Below are positions 43,913-52,329 of a stretch of 64,000 bases of DNA, one piece after another. The DNA comes from Thermococcus barossii (GTDB taxonomy: Archaea > Methanobacteriota_B > Thermococci > Thermococcales > Thermococcaceae), in contig NZ_CP015101.1 in the NCBI RefSeq assembly GCF_002214465.1, positions 1,681,013-1,745,012 of the forward strand, in the 5' to 3' direction. Every line of letters begins with the position of its first letter. Position 1 is the stretch's first letter. The notes under the pieces are model-generated. The model saw only the letters and a program-made list of their open reading frames with translations. It did no database searches and was not told the DNA's origin. The position numbers were made by a program, and so were the translations under genes.

Positions 43913-45508
43913 ATGTCTGATGTCAAGGTTGTAATAATTGGTTTGGATGGAGCAACGTGGGATGTAATCCTTCCATTTGTCGATGAAGGTAAACTCCCAA
44001 CCTTCAAAAAGCTCCTCAAAGAGGGTTCCTGGGGAATTTTGAGGAGTACTCTTCCTCCAGTTACTGTGCCCGCATGGCCATCCTTTGCTACCGGAAAGAA
44101 TCCAGCAAAACTGGGTGTATATAATTTCTTAATTGTTGACAATAAGACCGGGAAAGTTCGGGTTGTGAGATCTACCGACGTGAAATCTAAGAAGATATGG
44201 GATTATCTAGGTTTCTATGGGAAAACTTCAATAGTTCTGAATCACCCTGTTACGTATCCTCCCGAGAAGATTAAAGGTATAATTGTTTCTGGCATGCTAA
44301 CTCCACCAGATGCTAGAGATTATACTTATCCTTCCGAAGTTGCAGAAGAGCTAGGAACACTTGGATACATCATAGAACCGAATCCTGAAGTTGTTAGGAC
44401 TAAATGGGACACGGAGGAATTCATGAGCGAGCTGATAAGGACCATAAAAAAAAGGACGAACACTGTGATCTACTTAATGCAAAATTATTCTTGGGACTTT
44501 TTCTTTGTATTGTTCAGGGCTACTGATGTGGTTCAACATAAGCAGTTCCAGAATAAAGAGAAATTGCTTAGGGTATATTCTGAGATAGACAAAAGCTTGG
44601 ACGCAATACTTCAGACTATCCCAGAGAATACTGTCCTTGTTTTGATGTCTGATCATGGGTTCTGCGAACTTAGAAGATACTTTAATATAACTAAGTGGCT
44701 CTACGAAATGGGATACATTAAAATTAGAAAGAAGGAGGCCCATGGAGAAGGCTCAAAAATCTTCATGAAAACGAGAATTACCCAAACTTCTATTTTAGGT
44801 ATTCTGAGAAAGCTTCATCTGGATTGGATACGAAAGTACATCCCCGTAGTCATTAAGTCGAAGTTACCAGCATCTTCCGTGGAGATAGATCTCAAAGAAA
44901 GCTTTGTTTATCCTGGAATTCTGCTCACAGGGGCATCCCAATATCTCTCAATCAACCGTGAAAAAGTTCGAGATGAAACGGAATACGAAAAGCTTAGGGA
45001 TGAATTGATTCTTAAGCTGTCTTCCCTTAAGGATCCAAAAACAGGGGAGAGTGTCATTGAAGCAATTTACAAAAAGGAGGACGTGTATTCTGGCCCATAC
45101 TTACATGAGGCCCCCGATATTATTTTCTTATTGAAGAGAGGATATGGCCTGACTACATTCCTCGATCTAACGGCCCCTATGTTTGAGGATGTTAACTCTC
45201 CTTTTGGGACACATCATTTGAATGGAATAGTTCTTTTCTGGGGAAAGGGGATTAAGAAGGGGTATGGTCTTCGGCAGGGTGCAGAAATAACTGACATAGC
45301 CCCCACTGTACTTCATATTTTTGGATTCCCTATTCCTAGGGATATGGATGGAAGGGTTCTTCTACAAGTTTTTGACGACAGTGCAGAGACCTTGAACAGA
45401 ACTCCCAAATACGTCGATCCTGAGTATTATGCAAACCTTGAAAAGAAAACAGAGGAAAAACAGCTAAAAAAAACAATCAAGAAGCTGAGGCTTAAAGGCA
45501 AACTCTAA
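43913..45508 (+). CDS. AlkP-superfamily phosphohydrolase/phosphodiesterase
   Basis: A 531-residue protein of the alkaline-phosphatase superfamily (COG3379-like). Metal-binding Asp in IIGLDGATWDVI, the nucleophile region LPPVTVPAWPSFATGKNPAKLGVYNF, and metal ligands in LMSDHGFCELRRYFN are visible, and GTHHLNGIVLFWGKG resembles the last motif. C-terminal residues (about 490-531) are Lys/Glu-rich. A second, distinct member lies at 48386. Such enzymes may trim phosphate, phosphodiester or sulfate groups on glycans or lipids. AGGTGACACATT precedes the ATG. AT-rich. Confidence 0.85.
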   Translation: MSDVKVVIIGLDGATWDVILPFVDEGKLPTFKKLLKEGSWGILRSTLPPVTVPAWPSFATGKNPAKLGVYNFLIVDNKTGKVRVVRSTDVKSKKIWDYLGFYGKTSIVLNHPVTYPPEKIKGIIVSGMLTPPDARDYTYPSEVAEELGTLGYIIEPNPEVVRTKWDTEEFMSELIRTIKKRTNTVIYLMQNYSWDFFFVLFRATDVVQHKQFQNKEKLLRVYSEIDKSLDAILQTIPENTVLVLMSDHGFCELRRYFNITKWLYEMGYIKIRKKEAHGEGSKIFMKTRITQTSILGILRKLHLDWIRKYIPVVIKSKLPASSVEIDLKESFVYPGILLTGASQYLSINREKVRDETEYEKLRDELILKLSSLKDPKTGESVIEAIYKKEDVYSGPYLHEAPDIIFLLKRGYGLTTFLDLTAPMFEDVNSPFGTHHLNGIVLFWGKGIKKGYGLRQGAEITDIAPTVLHIFGFPIPRDMDGRVLLQVFDDSAETLNRTPKYVDPEYYANLEKKTEEKQLKKTIKKLRLKGKL

Positions 45509-47034
45509 CGGAACCTCTCTAATATGCATTTTACCTTGTTCAAATTCACCCCAAACTTCATCTCGACCGCGGAGAGGAGATCAATATCTTCAGGCTCGAT
45601 ACTTTTCATCATGAGCACCAACACCAAGTAGGTTACACAGAACACCACAAGAATTCCCAATACTCCCCAGACGCTAGATGCCGATACATTGGCGATTCTG
45701 AGTATTACAATCATGCCAATCCCAGTGGAAAGTTGCTTAACATAACTCCTGCTGAACGGGTGTATCCCCGTTTTCCTATAGAGCCATCCTGAGCGGAAGA
45801 TGTTGGCAACGATAAACGAAGCCGCAGTGGCAAGGGCAGCTCCTTCTATTCCATAGACCGGGATAAGGAGGATGTTGAGAGCTACATTGGCAAGCGCAGC
45901 AAAGAAGTTGCCGATAAGGTTGGCATGGGTTTCTCCAATCACAGTTAGGCTCATTCCATTGAGGCCAAGGAGGGTGTGGAACATAAAACCTGCAGCTAGA
46001 ATCTGAAGTGCCGTTGCGGCCCCCGCGTACTTGGCACCGAAGAACGTTGTTATCGTGACTTCAGGAAACACAAACATGAAGAGAAAGAGGGGAAAGGTAA
46101 GTAGAAATATCCATCTGGTCATTATTTGATATATTCGCTTCATCTCCTTGAGCTGAGCGCGAGCAAAAAACGCCGTGGCTATTGGAATATAAAGAAAACC
46201 AGCAGAATTGAGAAATATTGGAAGCAGCCTGGCTATCGGTGCAGCTGCATTGTAAAGGCCGACGATATCTGAATTGAGGTAGTAGCCCAGCATTAGGGTG
46301 TCCGTCCAGTTCATGATGTAGCCCAAAATCCCTGTTAGCATGAGGGGAAACGAAAACAGAAAAAGCTCCTTCGCAAGTTCAGGTCTGAACACAAGTCTCC
46401 CCGGGAGGAACCTGAGCCTGAACGTTTCAAACATGAGGATCAGAAAACCCGCAATCTGGGAGAAAACGTAGGCAAAAAAGATCCCCGACAGCCCCAGTTC
46501 CATAAAGACGGCTAGCACGGTAAGGATCAGGAAGATTAGGGGGATAACAATGTTCTGGTAATAGAACTTCTCCCTCACGCGTCCAAATCCCCTGGATACC
46601 GAGACAAGCACCATGGAGAGCGCCCAGAATGGCAGCGAAAACGCAGCTATTCTGAGCGTTGGTGGGAGGAGTGTTTCGTTAAAAATCGGCGACAGACTTG
46701 GAGCGGCGAGCACTATGACGGCCGCTGTTAGTGATGAACCTGCAGCAACCAATATAAAAGCCGTCGACACGAGCTCAGGGACTTTTTCAGGCTCTTCTTT
46801 CTTGTACCGTGAGAGCTCCCGGGGGAGGCCATTAGCAAGGCCGAGAAGGGCGAGAGTGAGGCCAATGTTCAGTATCGTCAGCGTCAGGGAGAAAACTCCG
46901 TACTGAGTCCTGTCAAGTGACCTGGCTATTAATGCCCTTGTGAAAAAACCGAGTGCCATTGAAACTACCGTACCGAGGAAGACTATTCCAGTTCCTCTCG
47001 CTATCTTCTGCAGTGCTCGGTTTACCTCGTCCAA
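45505..47034 (-). CDS. Wzx-like polysaccharide flippase
   Basis: A 509-residue membrane protein of the MATE/MOP flippase class with about 14 spans; GTGIVFLGTVVSMALGFFTRALIARSLD is the typical start (a span following an amphipathic segment). It would translocate a lipid-linked oligosaccharide across the membrane. TTG 47034 follows AGGTGAGAACC; GTG 47043 overlaps the preceding stop. It is the last gene of the sulfate-activation run, and its stop overlaps the AlkP-like gene by 4 bp. Confidence 0.9.
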   Translation of the reverse strand: MDEVNRALQKIARGTGIVFLGTVVSMALGFFTRALIARSLDRTQYGVFSLTLTILNIGLTLALLGLANGLPRELSRYKKEEPEKVPELVSTAFILVAAGSSLTAAVIVLAAPSLSPIFNETLLPPTLRIAAFSLPFWALSMVLVSVSRGFGRVREKFYYQNIVIPLIFLILTVLAVFMELGLSGIFFAYVFSQIAGFLILMFETFRLRFLPGRLVFRPELAKELFLFSFPLMLTGILGYIMNWTDTLMLGYYLNSDIVGLYNAAAPIARLLPIFLNSAGFLYIPIATAFFARAQLKEMKRIYQIMTRWIFLLTFPLFLFMFVFPEVTITTFFGAKYAGAATALQILAAGFMFHTLLGLNGMSLTVIGETHANLIGNFFAALANVALNILLIPVYGIEGAALATAASFIVANIFRSGWLYRKTGIHPFSRSYVKQLSTGIGMIVILRIANVSASSVWGVLGILVVFCVTYLVLVLMMKSIEPEDIDLLSAVEMKFGVNLNKVKCILERFR

Positions 47035-47039
47035 GGTTC

Positions 47040-47783
47040 TCACCTGTTGAGGAGGGTGAAGACGCCTATCAGCAGGATTATGATGTTTATCGCCCTTTTA
47101 AGCTTCTCCCTCTCTGCCATCGTGTTCACGTGAGTTCCAAAATAAACGCCGGGCAGAGTACCGAGGATCAGCGCAGCCGTGAGGTGGTAATCCACGGTTC
47201 TCAGGAAGGCATAGTTGAGGAAGCTGAAGGTCGAGAGGGCTAACCCGTAGACTATCGTGACGCCGACAACTTCTTTCGGGTCGAGCCTCGCCACATTCAT
47301 CAGCGTGAAGCTCACTATGACGCCAGCTCCGACGGAGGTAAACTGCACGGTAAGTCCAACGATGAAGCCGAGGAGATAAACGTAAGCCCACCTCGGCTTT
47401 ATCGGAACGTGGAGCTCACCCTTGAGAAGGCTCAGAACCGCACTGATGACCAGAATAAGGCCGAGGAGGAGTGTGAGATAGTCGTTGAGAACCTCCTTGT
47501 TTATCTCCCTGAGTATTAGTCCACCAAGGGCTATCGCTGGCAGACTTCCCGCGAAAAGCCTCAGTGATACGTCATACCTTATCTTGCCCCTCCTGTGGTG
47601 GAAGAAGACACCAAAAATCCGCGTTACGGTGGCGTAGAGCAGGTCGGTTCCGACTGCTATCAGTGGCTCGACGCCAAAGAAGATAAGAGAGGGGGTCATG
47701 AGGGCTCCCCCACCTACGCCGGTTAACCCGACGAGGAAGCCCACGAGGAGGCCCAGACCGACGAAGATTATCAGCTCCTCCAT
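47040..47783 (-). CDS. TauE/SafE-family sulfite/sulfonate-type transporter
   Basis: A 247-residue protein with about eight spans in two internal repeats; GLLVGFLVGLTGVGGGALMTPSLIFFGV is the family's first conserved repeat and LLGFIVGLTVQFTSVGAGVIVSFTLM its second. GGGGGAGGGGC precedes ATG 47783. Family members move sulfite, sulfonates or other organosulfur anions. Placed between APS kinase and a flippase, it may bring in or balance sulfur anions for sulfate activation. Confidence 0.85.
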   Translation of the reverse strand: MEELIIFVGLGLLVGFLVGLTGVGGGALMTPSLIFFGVEPLIAVGTDLLYATVTRIFGVFFHHRRGKIRYDVSLRLFAGSLPAIALGGLILREINKEVLNDYLTLLLGLILVISAVLSLLKGELHVPIKPRWAYVYLLGFIVGLTVQFTSVGAGVIVSFTLMNVARLDPKEVVGVTIVYGLALSTFSFLNYAFLRTVDYHLTAALILGTLPGVYFGTHVNTMAEREKLKRAINIIILLIGVFTLLNR

Positions 47784-47801
47784 GCCCCTCCCCCGTGGGC
47801 G

Positions 47802-48347
47802 TCACGGCAGGTACCCGAGTTCTCTGGCCTTCTGAATAACGAGTTCAACTTCTTCCTCAGGCGTCATCTTCGAGCTGTCCACCTTTACCTCCGGGTTCTC
47901 GGGTTCTTCGTAAACGCCATCATAACCGGTGAGACCCTTTATCTCGCCGCGCAGGGCCTTTGCGTAGAGACCCTTTGGGTCGCGCTTGATCCTGACCTCC
48001 AGCGGGGCGTAGACGTAGACCTCTATGAAGTTTCCTATTTCCTTCCTTGCATGCTCTCTAACCGCTCTATACGGAGAGATCAGCGAGACTATTGCTATAA
48101 CGCCGTTTCTTGAGAGGAGCTTGGCCATATGGATGACGATTCTGTTGTGCATCTCCCTCGCTTCCTTAGAAAAGCCGAGCTCAGGATAGAGCGTCTTTCT
48201 TATCGTGTCGCCGTCGAGTATCTCCACACGGTAGCCCATTTCTCTGAGTTTCTTGGCAAGTTTGACAGCTAGAGTAGTCTTTCCGGCACCGCTCGGCCCC
48301 GTGAGCCAGATTGTAAACCCCTTCTCTAGGTTTCTTAACTCGGACAT
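47802..48347 (-). CDS. cysC: Adenylylsulfate (APS) kinase
   Basis: A 181-residue P-loop kinase that phosphorylates APS to PAPS. Walker A is GPSGAGKTTLA; LDGDTIRKTLYPELGFSKEAREMHNRIVIHMAKLL is the APS-binding stretch and SLISPYRAVREHARKEI the family motif. GGGGGAGTTGAA precedes ATG 48347. With Sat at 50787 it gives a complete sulfate-to-PAPS route. No PAPS reductase is visible nearby. Confidence 0.93.
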   Translation of the reverse strand: MSELRNLEKGFTIWLTGPSGAGKTTLAVKLAKKLREMGYRVEILDGDTIRKTLYPELGFSKEAREMHNRIVIHMAKLLSRNGVIAIVSLISPYRAVREHARKEIGNFIEVYVYAPLEVRIKRDPKGLYAKALRGEIKGLTGYDGVYEEPENPEVKVDSSKMTPEEEVELVIQKARELGYLP

Positions 48348-48385
48348 TTCAACTCCCCCGATTTCAGTGGTCAAAATTTGGGAAT

Positions 48386-49816
48386 TCAGAGGATGCTCCT
48401 CCCATGCATTCCCGCCAGCGGCTCCTCTATTCCAAAGAGCCTGAGCACCGTCGGCGCGAAGTCGTAGATGGTCAGCTGGGTGTGCTTTGACTCGTCCATG
48501 CCCGGCAGGTACATGGAAAACACTCCAAGCTCCGAGTGGTTCGCATCATCTGGACCAGTGTCGTTCTCAGGTAAATAGTTGCTCGGGTGGCCGAGGGTTC
48601 CTGCTGCTCTCCAGTTGAGGTTGTCGAAGTAGACCATAATGTCAGGCTTGCTTCCCTTTGCGATGGGGTAGATGTCCTCTGGATAGAAGACCTTCGTGTC
48701 CCACTTCTCGCCGTTCGGGCCGCGTATGGACTTTATCATTTCCGCAACCTCATCGCGGACGCTTTCGAACTTTGATAGGGGTATTCTGCCCTCCTTCTCC
48801 CTTCCGAGGACGTTGAGGAAGACACGCGAGTAGTAGCCGCCCCATCCCCAGGCCGTGCTCTCCTTCCAGTCAATTTCAAGGCTCTCGAAGCGGATTACCT
48901 TACCGCTGTGGATGACCTCCGGGTTCCTGACCTTCAGCAGGCCCTCTTCGATGAGCCACTGGTTGACGGCGAAGTTGCCGTCCATGCCTTTTATGCCGTG
49001 ATCGGAAACTATGAAGACGGCCGTCTCGTCGAGGTCTATGAGCTTGAGCGTCTCGCCTATCTCCTTGTCCAGTAGCTTGTAGTAGTCTGGAATGACGTTC
49101 TCGTATTTGTTTCCCTTCCCAGGGTAGAGGTGATGGTTCTCGTCGAAGTAACGCCAGAAGGCGTGGTGAAGCCTGTCGAGGCCTATCTCAACGAAGTGGA
49201 AGTAGTCCCACTCCTTCTCCTGAAGGAGGTAGCGGATAACCTCGAAGCGCTTCTCCGTCATCTCCCAGATGCCTTCCTTGACCTCGTCCTTGGCCTCTTT
49301 CCTGAAGGGGACGTCGAAGATGTACTCACCCACGAGCCTCTCTATCTCGCCCTTCAGCTCCTTCGGGTATGTGTAATCAACGCTCGCATCTGGTGTTATG
49401 AAGCAGCTAACTAGATGGCCCTTTATCGGCTTTGGCGGGTATGTTGGGGGTACACCAACGATTATCGACCTCCTCCCGCGCTCGCCGAGATAGTCCCACA
49501 CGGTCGGCTCCTTAACTTTCTTGCTGTGAGCTATCCAGTAGTCGGTGTAGCTGTAGCCCGTCCTGTGTCTGAAGCCGTAGAGACCGAGCTCGCCGGCAGT
49601 TTTGCCCGTGACCATGACCATCCACATGGGGATCGTGATCGCCGGGATGCCCGTCTTCATGGGGCCGTAAATTGAGCGCTCAAGGAGCCTCCTGACGTTG
49701 GGCATGTCGTCAAGAAAGCGCCCGAAGAGGAGCTCCGGCGGGGCCGAGTCAAGGCCTATCACAAAGACCTTCTTGGTCTCCGCCATACCCTCCCTAACCT
49801 TCTTCTCAAACTCCAT
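48386..49816 (-). CDS. AlkP-superfamily hydrolase in the sulfate-activation run
   Basis: A 476-residue protein. VFVIGLDSAPPELLFGRF carries the metal Asp; IPAITIPMWMVMVTGKTAGELGLYGF is the nucleophile region; FIVSDHGIKGMDGNFAVNQWL and DDANHSELGVFSMYLPG are metal motifs. It resembles the member at 43913 in plan but is only distantly similar. In this context a sulfohydrolase/phosphodiesterase editing sulfated or phosphorylated sugars is plausible. ATG 49816 follows GGTGAGAAGT. The stop of the preceding DHH gene overlaps the ribosome-binding site, so the two are coupled. Confidence 0.85.
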   Translation of the reverse strand: MEFEKKVREGMAETKKVFVIGLDSAPPELLFGRFLDDMPNVRRLLERSIYGPMKTGIPAITIPMWMVMVTGKTAGELGLYGFRHRTGYSYTDYWIAHSKKVKEPTVWDYLGERGRRSIIVGVPPTYPPKPIKGHLVSCFITPDASVDYTYPKELKGEIERLVGEYIFDVPFRKEAKDEVKEGIWEMTEKRFEVIRYLLQEKEWDYFHFVEIGLDRLHHAFWRYFDENHHLYPGKGNKYENVIPDYYKLLDKEIGETLKLIDLDETAVFIVSDHGIKGMDGNFAVNQWLIEEGLLKVRNPEVIHSGKVIRFESLEIDWKESTAWGWGGYYSRVFLNVLGREKEGRIPLSKFESVRDEVAEMIKSIRGPNGEKWDTKVFYPEDIYPIAKGSKPDIMVYFDNLNWRAAGTLGHPSNYLPENDTGPDDANHSELGVFSMYLPGMDESKHTQLTIYDFAPTVLRLFGIEEPLAGMHGRSIL

Positions 49817-49821
49817 ACTTC

Positions 49822-50757
49822 TCACCTCAGGTATTCCTCAACGATTTTGAGCACGTCCTCGATTTTATCCCTCTCACATACGCAACCGATGACTTCCCTC
49901 TTGCCCCCGGCGTTCGTTCCGAGGGCGCGGAGCCTCTTGATGACCTCTGCCATGTTTATCCTTTCGGCTTCCTCCTTCGAGACCCTGAAGTAGAGCTGAG
50001 CCTTCCCATGGAAGTTCTTATTGACAACGACGGCACCTCTAAAGCCCATTTCCCAGACGAGCCTCCTTGCGACCTTAGAGATTATGTTGAAAGGACTCTC
50101 GAACTCCACTATCGCGAAGCCGTTCCTCTCAGCCACGCTTGAGAGGGCTTCCTCTATTGTGCGTCTTATCTCATCCGCTCTCTTAACCCACGGCTCGTAT
50201 TCAAGGAGCTCTTTAGTTTCTTGGCTGAGCAGAACTGCAACGGCTTCTTCAACGGCTTTTCTGTCCACGGCTATGTAGTTCGAGTCTATCAGCTCGACGA
50301 GCCTTAAAGCCTCCTCCCGTGATAGGCCTTCCCTGTCGAGAAGCTCATTAACGCGAGGAATCTCAAAGGCCCTCTCTCCGATGTCGCCGATTACTCCAAG
50401 GGCGCTCCAGGCGTTCCAGAGGCCGAAATACTCGGAAACCACCAGCGAAGCCGATGGATAGTATTTACCGTCGAGCAAGGGATTAATCTGTCTGACCTTC
50501 GGATTCCTTATCCTCGGCTGCGTGTGATGGTCTATGAAGAGTGTTTCGACGTTTACCCTCTCCACCTCACCCGGAACGTTGAAGTCGAGGACGTAGAGCT
50601 TTTCAGCCCCTTCTATTGCCTTCCAGATCCTCTCATCGAAGCGGAACTCGCCTATTGGTGCTGTCATGTTTGTGAAGTCTCCTAAACGGAGTGCTCTGAC
50701 GAGCAAAGCCGCTGAGGTTACTCCGTCCGTGTCCCAGTGGTGGACTATTAGATGCAC
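49822..50757 (-). CDS. DHH-family phosphoesterase, possibly a PAP phosphatase
   Basis: A 311-residue protein with the DHH fold: IVHHWDTDGVTSAALLVRALR (first motif), FIDHHTQPRI (the DHH motif) and a C-terminal DHHA1-like glycine-rich loop GTNAGGKREVIGC. The family includes pAp phosphatases and nanoRNases (NrnA). Because PAPS-dependent sulfotransfer releases PAP, a PAP phosphatase is an attractive role beside Sat and CysC, but it is inferred. GTG 50757 follows GGGTGAGTTAG. Confidence 0.85.
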   Translation of the reverse strand: MHLIVHHWDTDGVTSAALLVRALRLGDFTNMTAPIGEFRFDERIWKAIEGAEKLYVLDFNVPGEVERVNVETLFIDHHTQPRIRNPKVRQINPLLDGKYYPSASLVVSEYFGLWNAWSALGVIGDIGERAFEIPRVNELLDREGLSREEALRLVELIDSNYIAVDRKAVEEAVAVLLSQETKELLEYEPWVKRADEIRRTIEEALSSVAERNGFAIVEFESPFNIISKVARRLVWEMGFRGAVVVNKNFHGKAQLYFRVSKEEAERINMAEVIKRLRALGTNAGGKREVIGCVCERDKIEDVLKIVEEYLR

Positions 50758-50786
50758 CTAACTCACCCCACAAAAAATAATGGGAA

Positions 50787-51926
50787 TCACTCCACGAAGG
50801 GGTTCTCGAAGCTCCTAACGACCTCAAAGACTTCTGGCCTCATCATATACTCCGGCGGCTGTTCCCCTGCCATTATCATCTTCCTGAGCTTCGTCCCGCT
50901 TATGTGGACGTGGAACTCCTTGTCGTGGGGGCATATCTTCGCGTTGACCATTCCGCCGCACTTCTTGCAGTAGAATGCCTCCCGGATGAACATCGGAGTT
51001 ATGCCGAGGTCGGGGAAGTTGTCGAAGGTCTCCCAGGCCTCATAGGGTCCGTAGTAGTCGCCGACACCTGCGTGATCGCGTCCGACGATGAAGTGCGTCG
51101 CACCGAAGTTCTTCCTCATTATCGCGTGGTGGATTGCCTCCCTTGGGCCGGCGTAGCGCATCTCGTAGCGGACAGTCGCAAGCGTCGCTGCGTTCTTCGG
51201 GTAGTAGTGCTCGAAGAGCGTCTCATAGGCCTTGATTATGACTTCGTCCTTATAGTCACCCTTCTTCTTCCTTCCGAGGACGGGGTTGATGAAGAGGCCG
51301 TCGACGAAGGTGAGGGCAGCCTTCTGGACATACTCGTGGCCGAGATGGGGCACGTTCCTGGTCTGGAAGGCAACTATCGTCTTCCACCCGCGCTCTTTGA
51401 AGAGAACCCTCGTCTCGACTGGCCTGAGCGTGTACTTGGCGAACGGATTCGGGAGCTCGTTGAGTAGCTCTATCTCACCACCGACGAGATAGTCCCCCAT
51501 GTTCATGAGCCTGGCGACGCCCGGGTGGTGGAGATCATCCGTCTTGAAGACCTTGACTGCGAATTCTCTCTTGTCGTAGGTGTATATCTCCTCGACGTGC
51601 ATCCTCGCTATGGGAAGGTCGTCGTAGTAGAGGAGTATTGCGTCACCCTCGTCGAAGCTCTTCTCCCTGATGTCAAGGACTATCGGGATCGTCCAGGGCG
51701 TGTCGTCGCTCAGGCGCATGTGGTCGAGGACGCTCTCGAAGTCGTCGCCCGTTAGGAAGCCCTTCAGAGGTGAATAAACACCGTGAGCAATATTTTCGAG
51801 GTCTATTGCACGCCCGTGCTCTATCTGGACGCGCGGGTATTCTTTCTGCTCGCTCAGAATTCTCTCGCGGGTTCTCTCGGCAACGAGTCTCCTGACAAGC
51901 TTGCCTCCGTGGGGCTTTGAGACCAT
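50787..51926 (-). CDS. sat: Sulfate adenylyltransferase (ATP sulfurylase)
   Basis: A 379-residue enzyme making APS from sulfate and ATP. The N-terminal PUA-like domain (IAHGVYSPLKGFLTGDDFESVL) and catalytic motifs QTRNVPHLGHEYVQK (the QxRNxxHxxH form) and GRDHAGVGDYYGPYE are clear. A zinc-binding CKKCGGMVNAKICPHD (about 315-335), typical of archaeal and thermophilic Sat, and HISGTKLRKMI follow. GAGGTGATACC precedes ATG 51926. It follows the RHH regulator by 25 bp. Confidence 0.95.
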   Translation of the reverse strand: MVSKPHGGKLVRRLVAERTRERILSEQKEYPRVQIEHGRAIDLENIAHGVYSPLKGFLTGDDFESVLDHMRLSDDTPWTIPIVLDIREKSFDEGDAILLYYDDLPIARMHVEEIYTYDKREFAVKVFKTDDLHHPGVARLMNMGDYLVGGEIELLNELPNPFAKYTLRPVETRVLFKERGWKTIVAFQTRNVPHLGHEYVQKAALTFVDGLFINPVLGRKKKGDYKDEVIIKAYETLFEHYYPKNAATLATVRYEMRYAGPREAIHHAIMRKNFGATHFIVGRDHAGVGDYYGPYEAWETFDNFPDLGITPMFIREAFYCKKCGGMVNAKICPHDKEFHVHISGTKLRKMIMAGEQPPEYMMRPEVFEVVRSFENPFVE

Positions 51927-51951
51927 GGTATCACCTCAAAAAAGAAAGGCC

Positions 51952-52179
51952 TCAGTCGAGGTAACCGAGGGCGCGAAGCCTCTCCTTGACCTTCTCTTCC
52001 TCCTCCTCTGTGAAGACCTCCTCCTTCTCCTCCTCTTCGAGGCTGGCAAGAACTTCGCGAAGGACGTAGGTCACGTAGTCTGAAACTGAAGTGAATCCAG
52101 TGCCCTCTATTCTGGCCTTAATCTTGTCATAGAGGGGCTTAGGGATGGAAACGGTGGTGTACTTCTTCTCCTCAGCCAT
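51952..52179 (-). CDS. Ribbon-helix-helix DNA-binding protein
   Basis: A 75-residue CopG/Arc-type regulator: KKYTTVSIPKPLYDKIKARIEGTGFTSVSDYVTYVLREVLASLE is a complete ribbon-helix-helix unit; the C-terminus is a Glu-rich helix. ATG 52179 follows GGAGGTGTTTGTG. It lies first in the leftward run ahead of sat, and tandem 10-bp repeats lie in its promoter. It may be an autoregulator of the sulfate run rather than an antitoxin, because no toxin gene adjoins it. Confidence 0.87.
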   Translation of the reverse strand: MAEEKKYTTVSIPKPLYDKIKARIEGTGFTSVSDYVTYVLREVLASLEEEEKEEVFTEEEEEKVKERLRALGYLD

Positions 52180-52196
52180 CACAAACACCTCCGGTC

Positions 52197-52224
52197 TTAA
52201 TGATATTTAATGACATTTAATTAA
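52197..52224. promoter_or_regulatory. Three tandem 10-bp repeats in the RHH gene promoter
   Basis: TTAATGATAT (52197-52206), TTAATGACAT (52207-52216) and TTAATTAA (52217-52224) are spaced by exactly 10 bp, one helical turn. The stretch covers the minus-strand TATA-like element upstream of the ribbon-helix-helix gene (start 52179). RHH dimers characteristically bind such tandem sites cooperatively, so it is a candidate operator. Confidence 0.5.
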
Positions 52225-52266
52225 GCTCTGTGTGAGTATTTAAGGATTTCTCTTCTGAGTGGAACC

Positions 52267-52301
52267 GGAGGTTTTATATATCTGGCGTCATCTATAACTT
52301 C
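52267..52301 (+). promoter_or_regulatory. Promoter of dac
   Basis: GTTTTATATATC at 52271-52282 is a strong TATA box with a purine-rich BRE (GGAACCGGAG) before it. Transcription should start near 52301, giving a leader of about 29 nt that includes the GGGGTGG ribosome-binding site of dac. Confidence 0.6.
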
Positions 52302-52329
52302 AGTCCTATTTATAACCGGGGTGGTGGAC

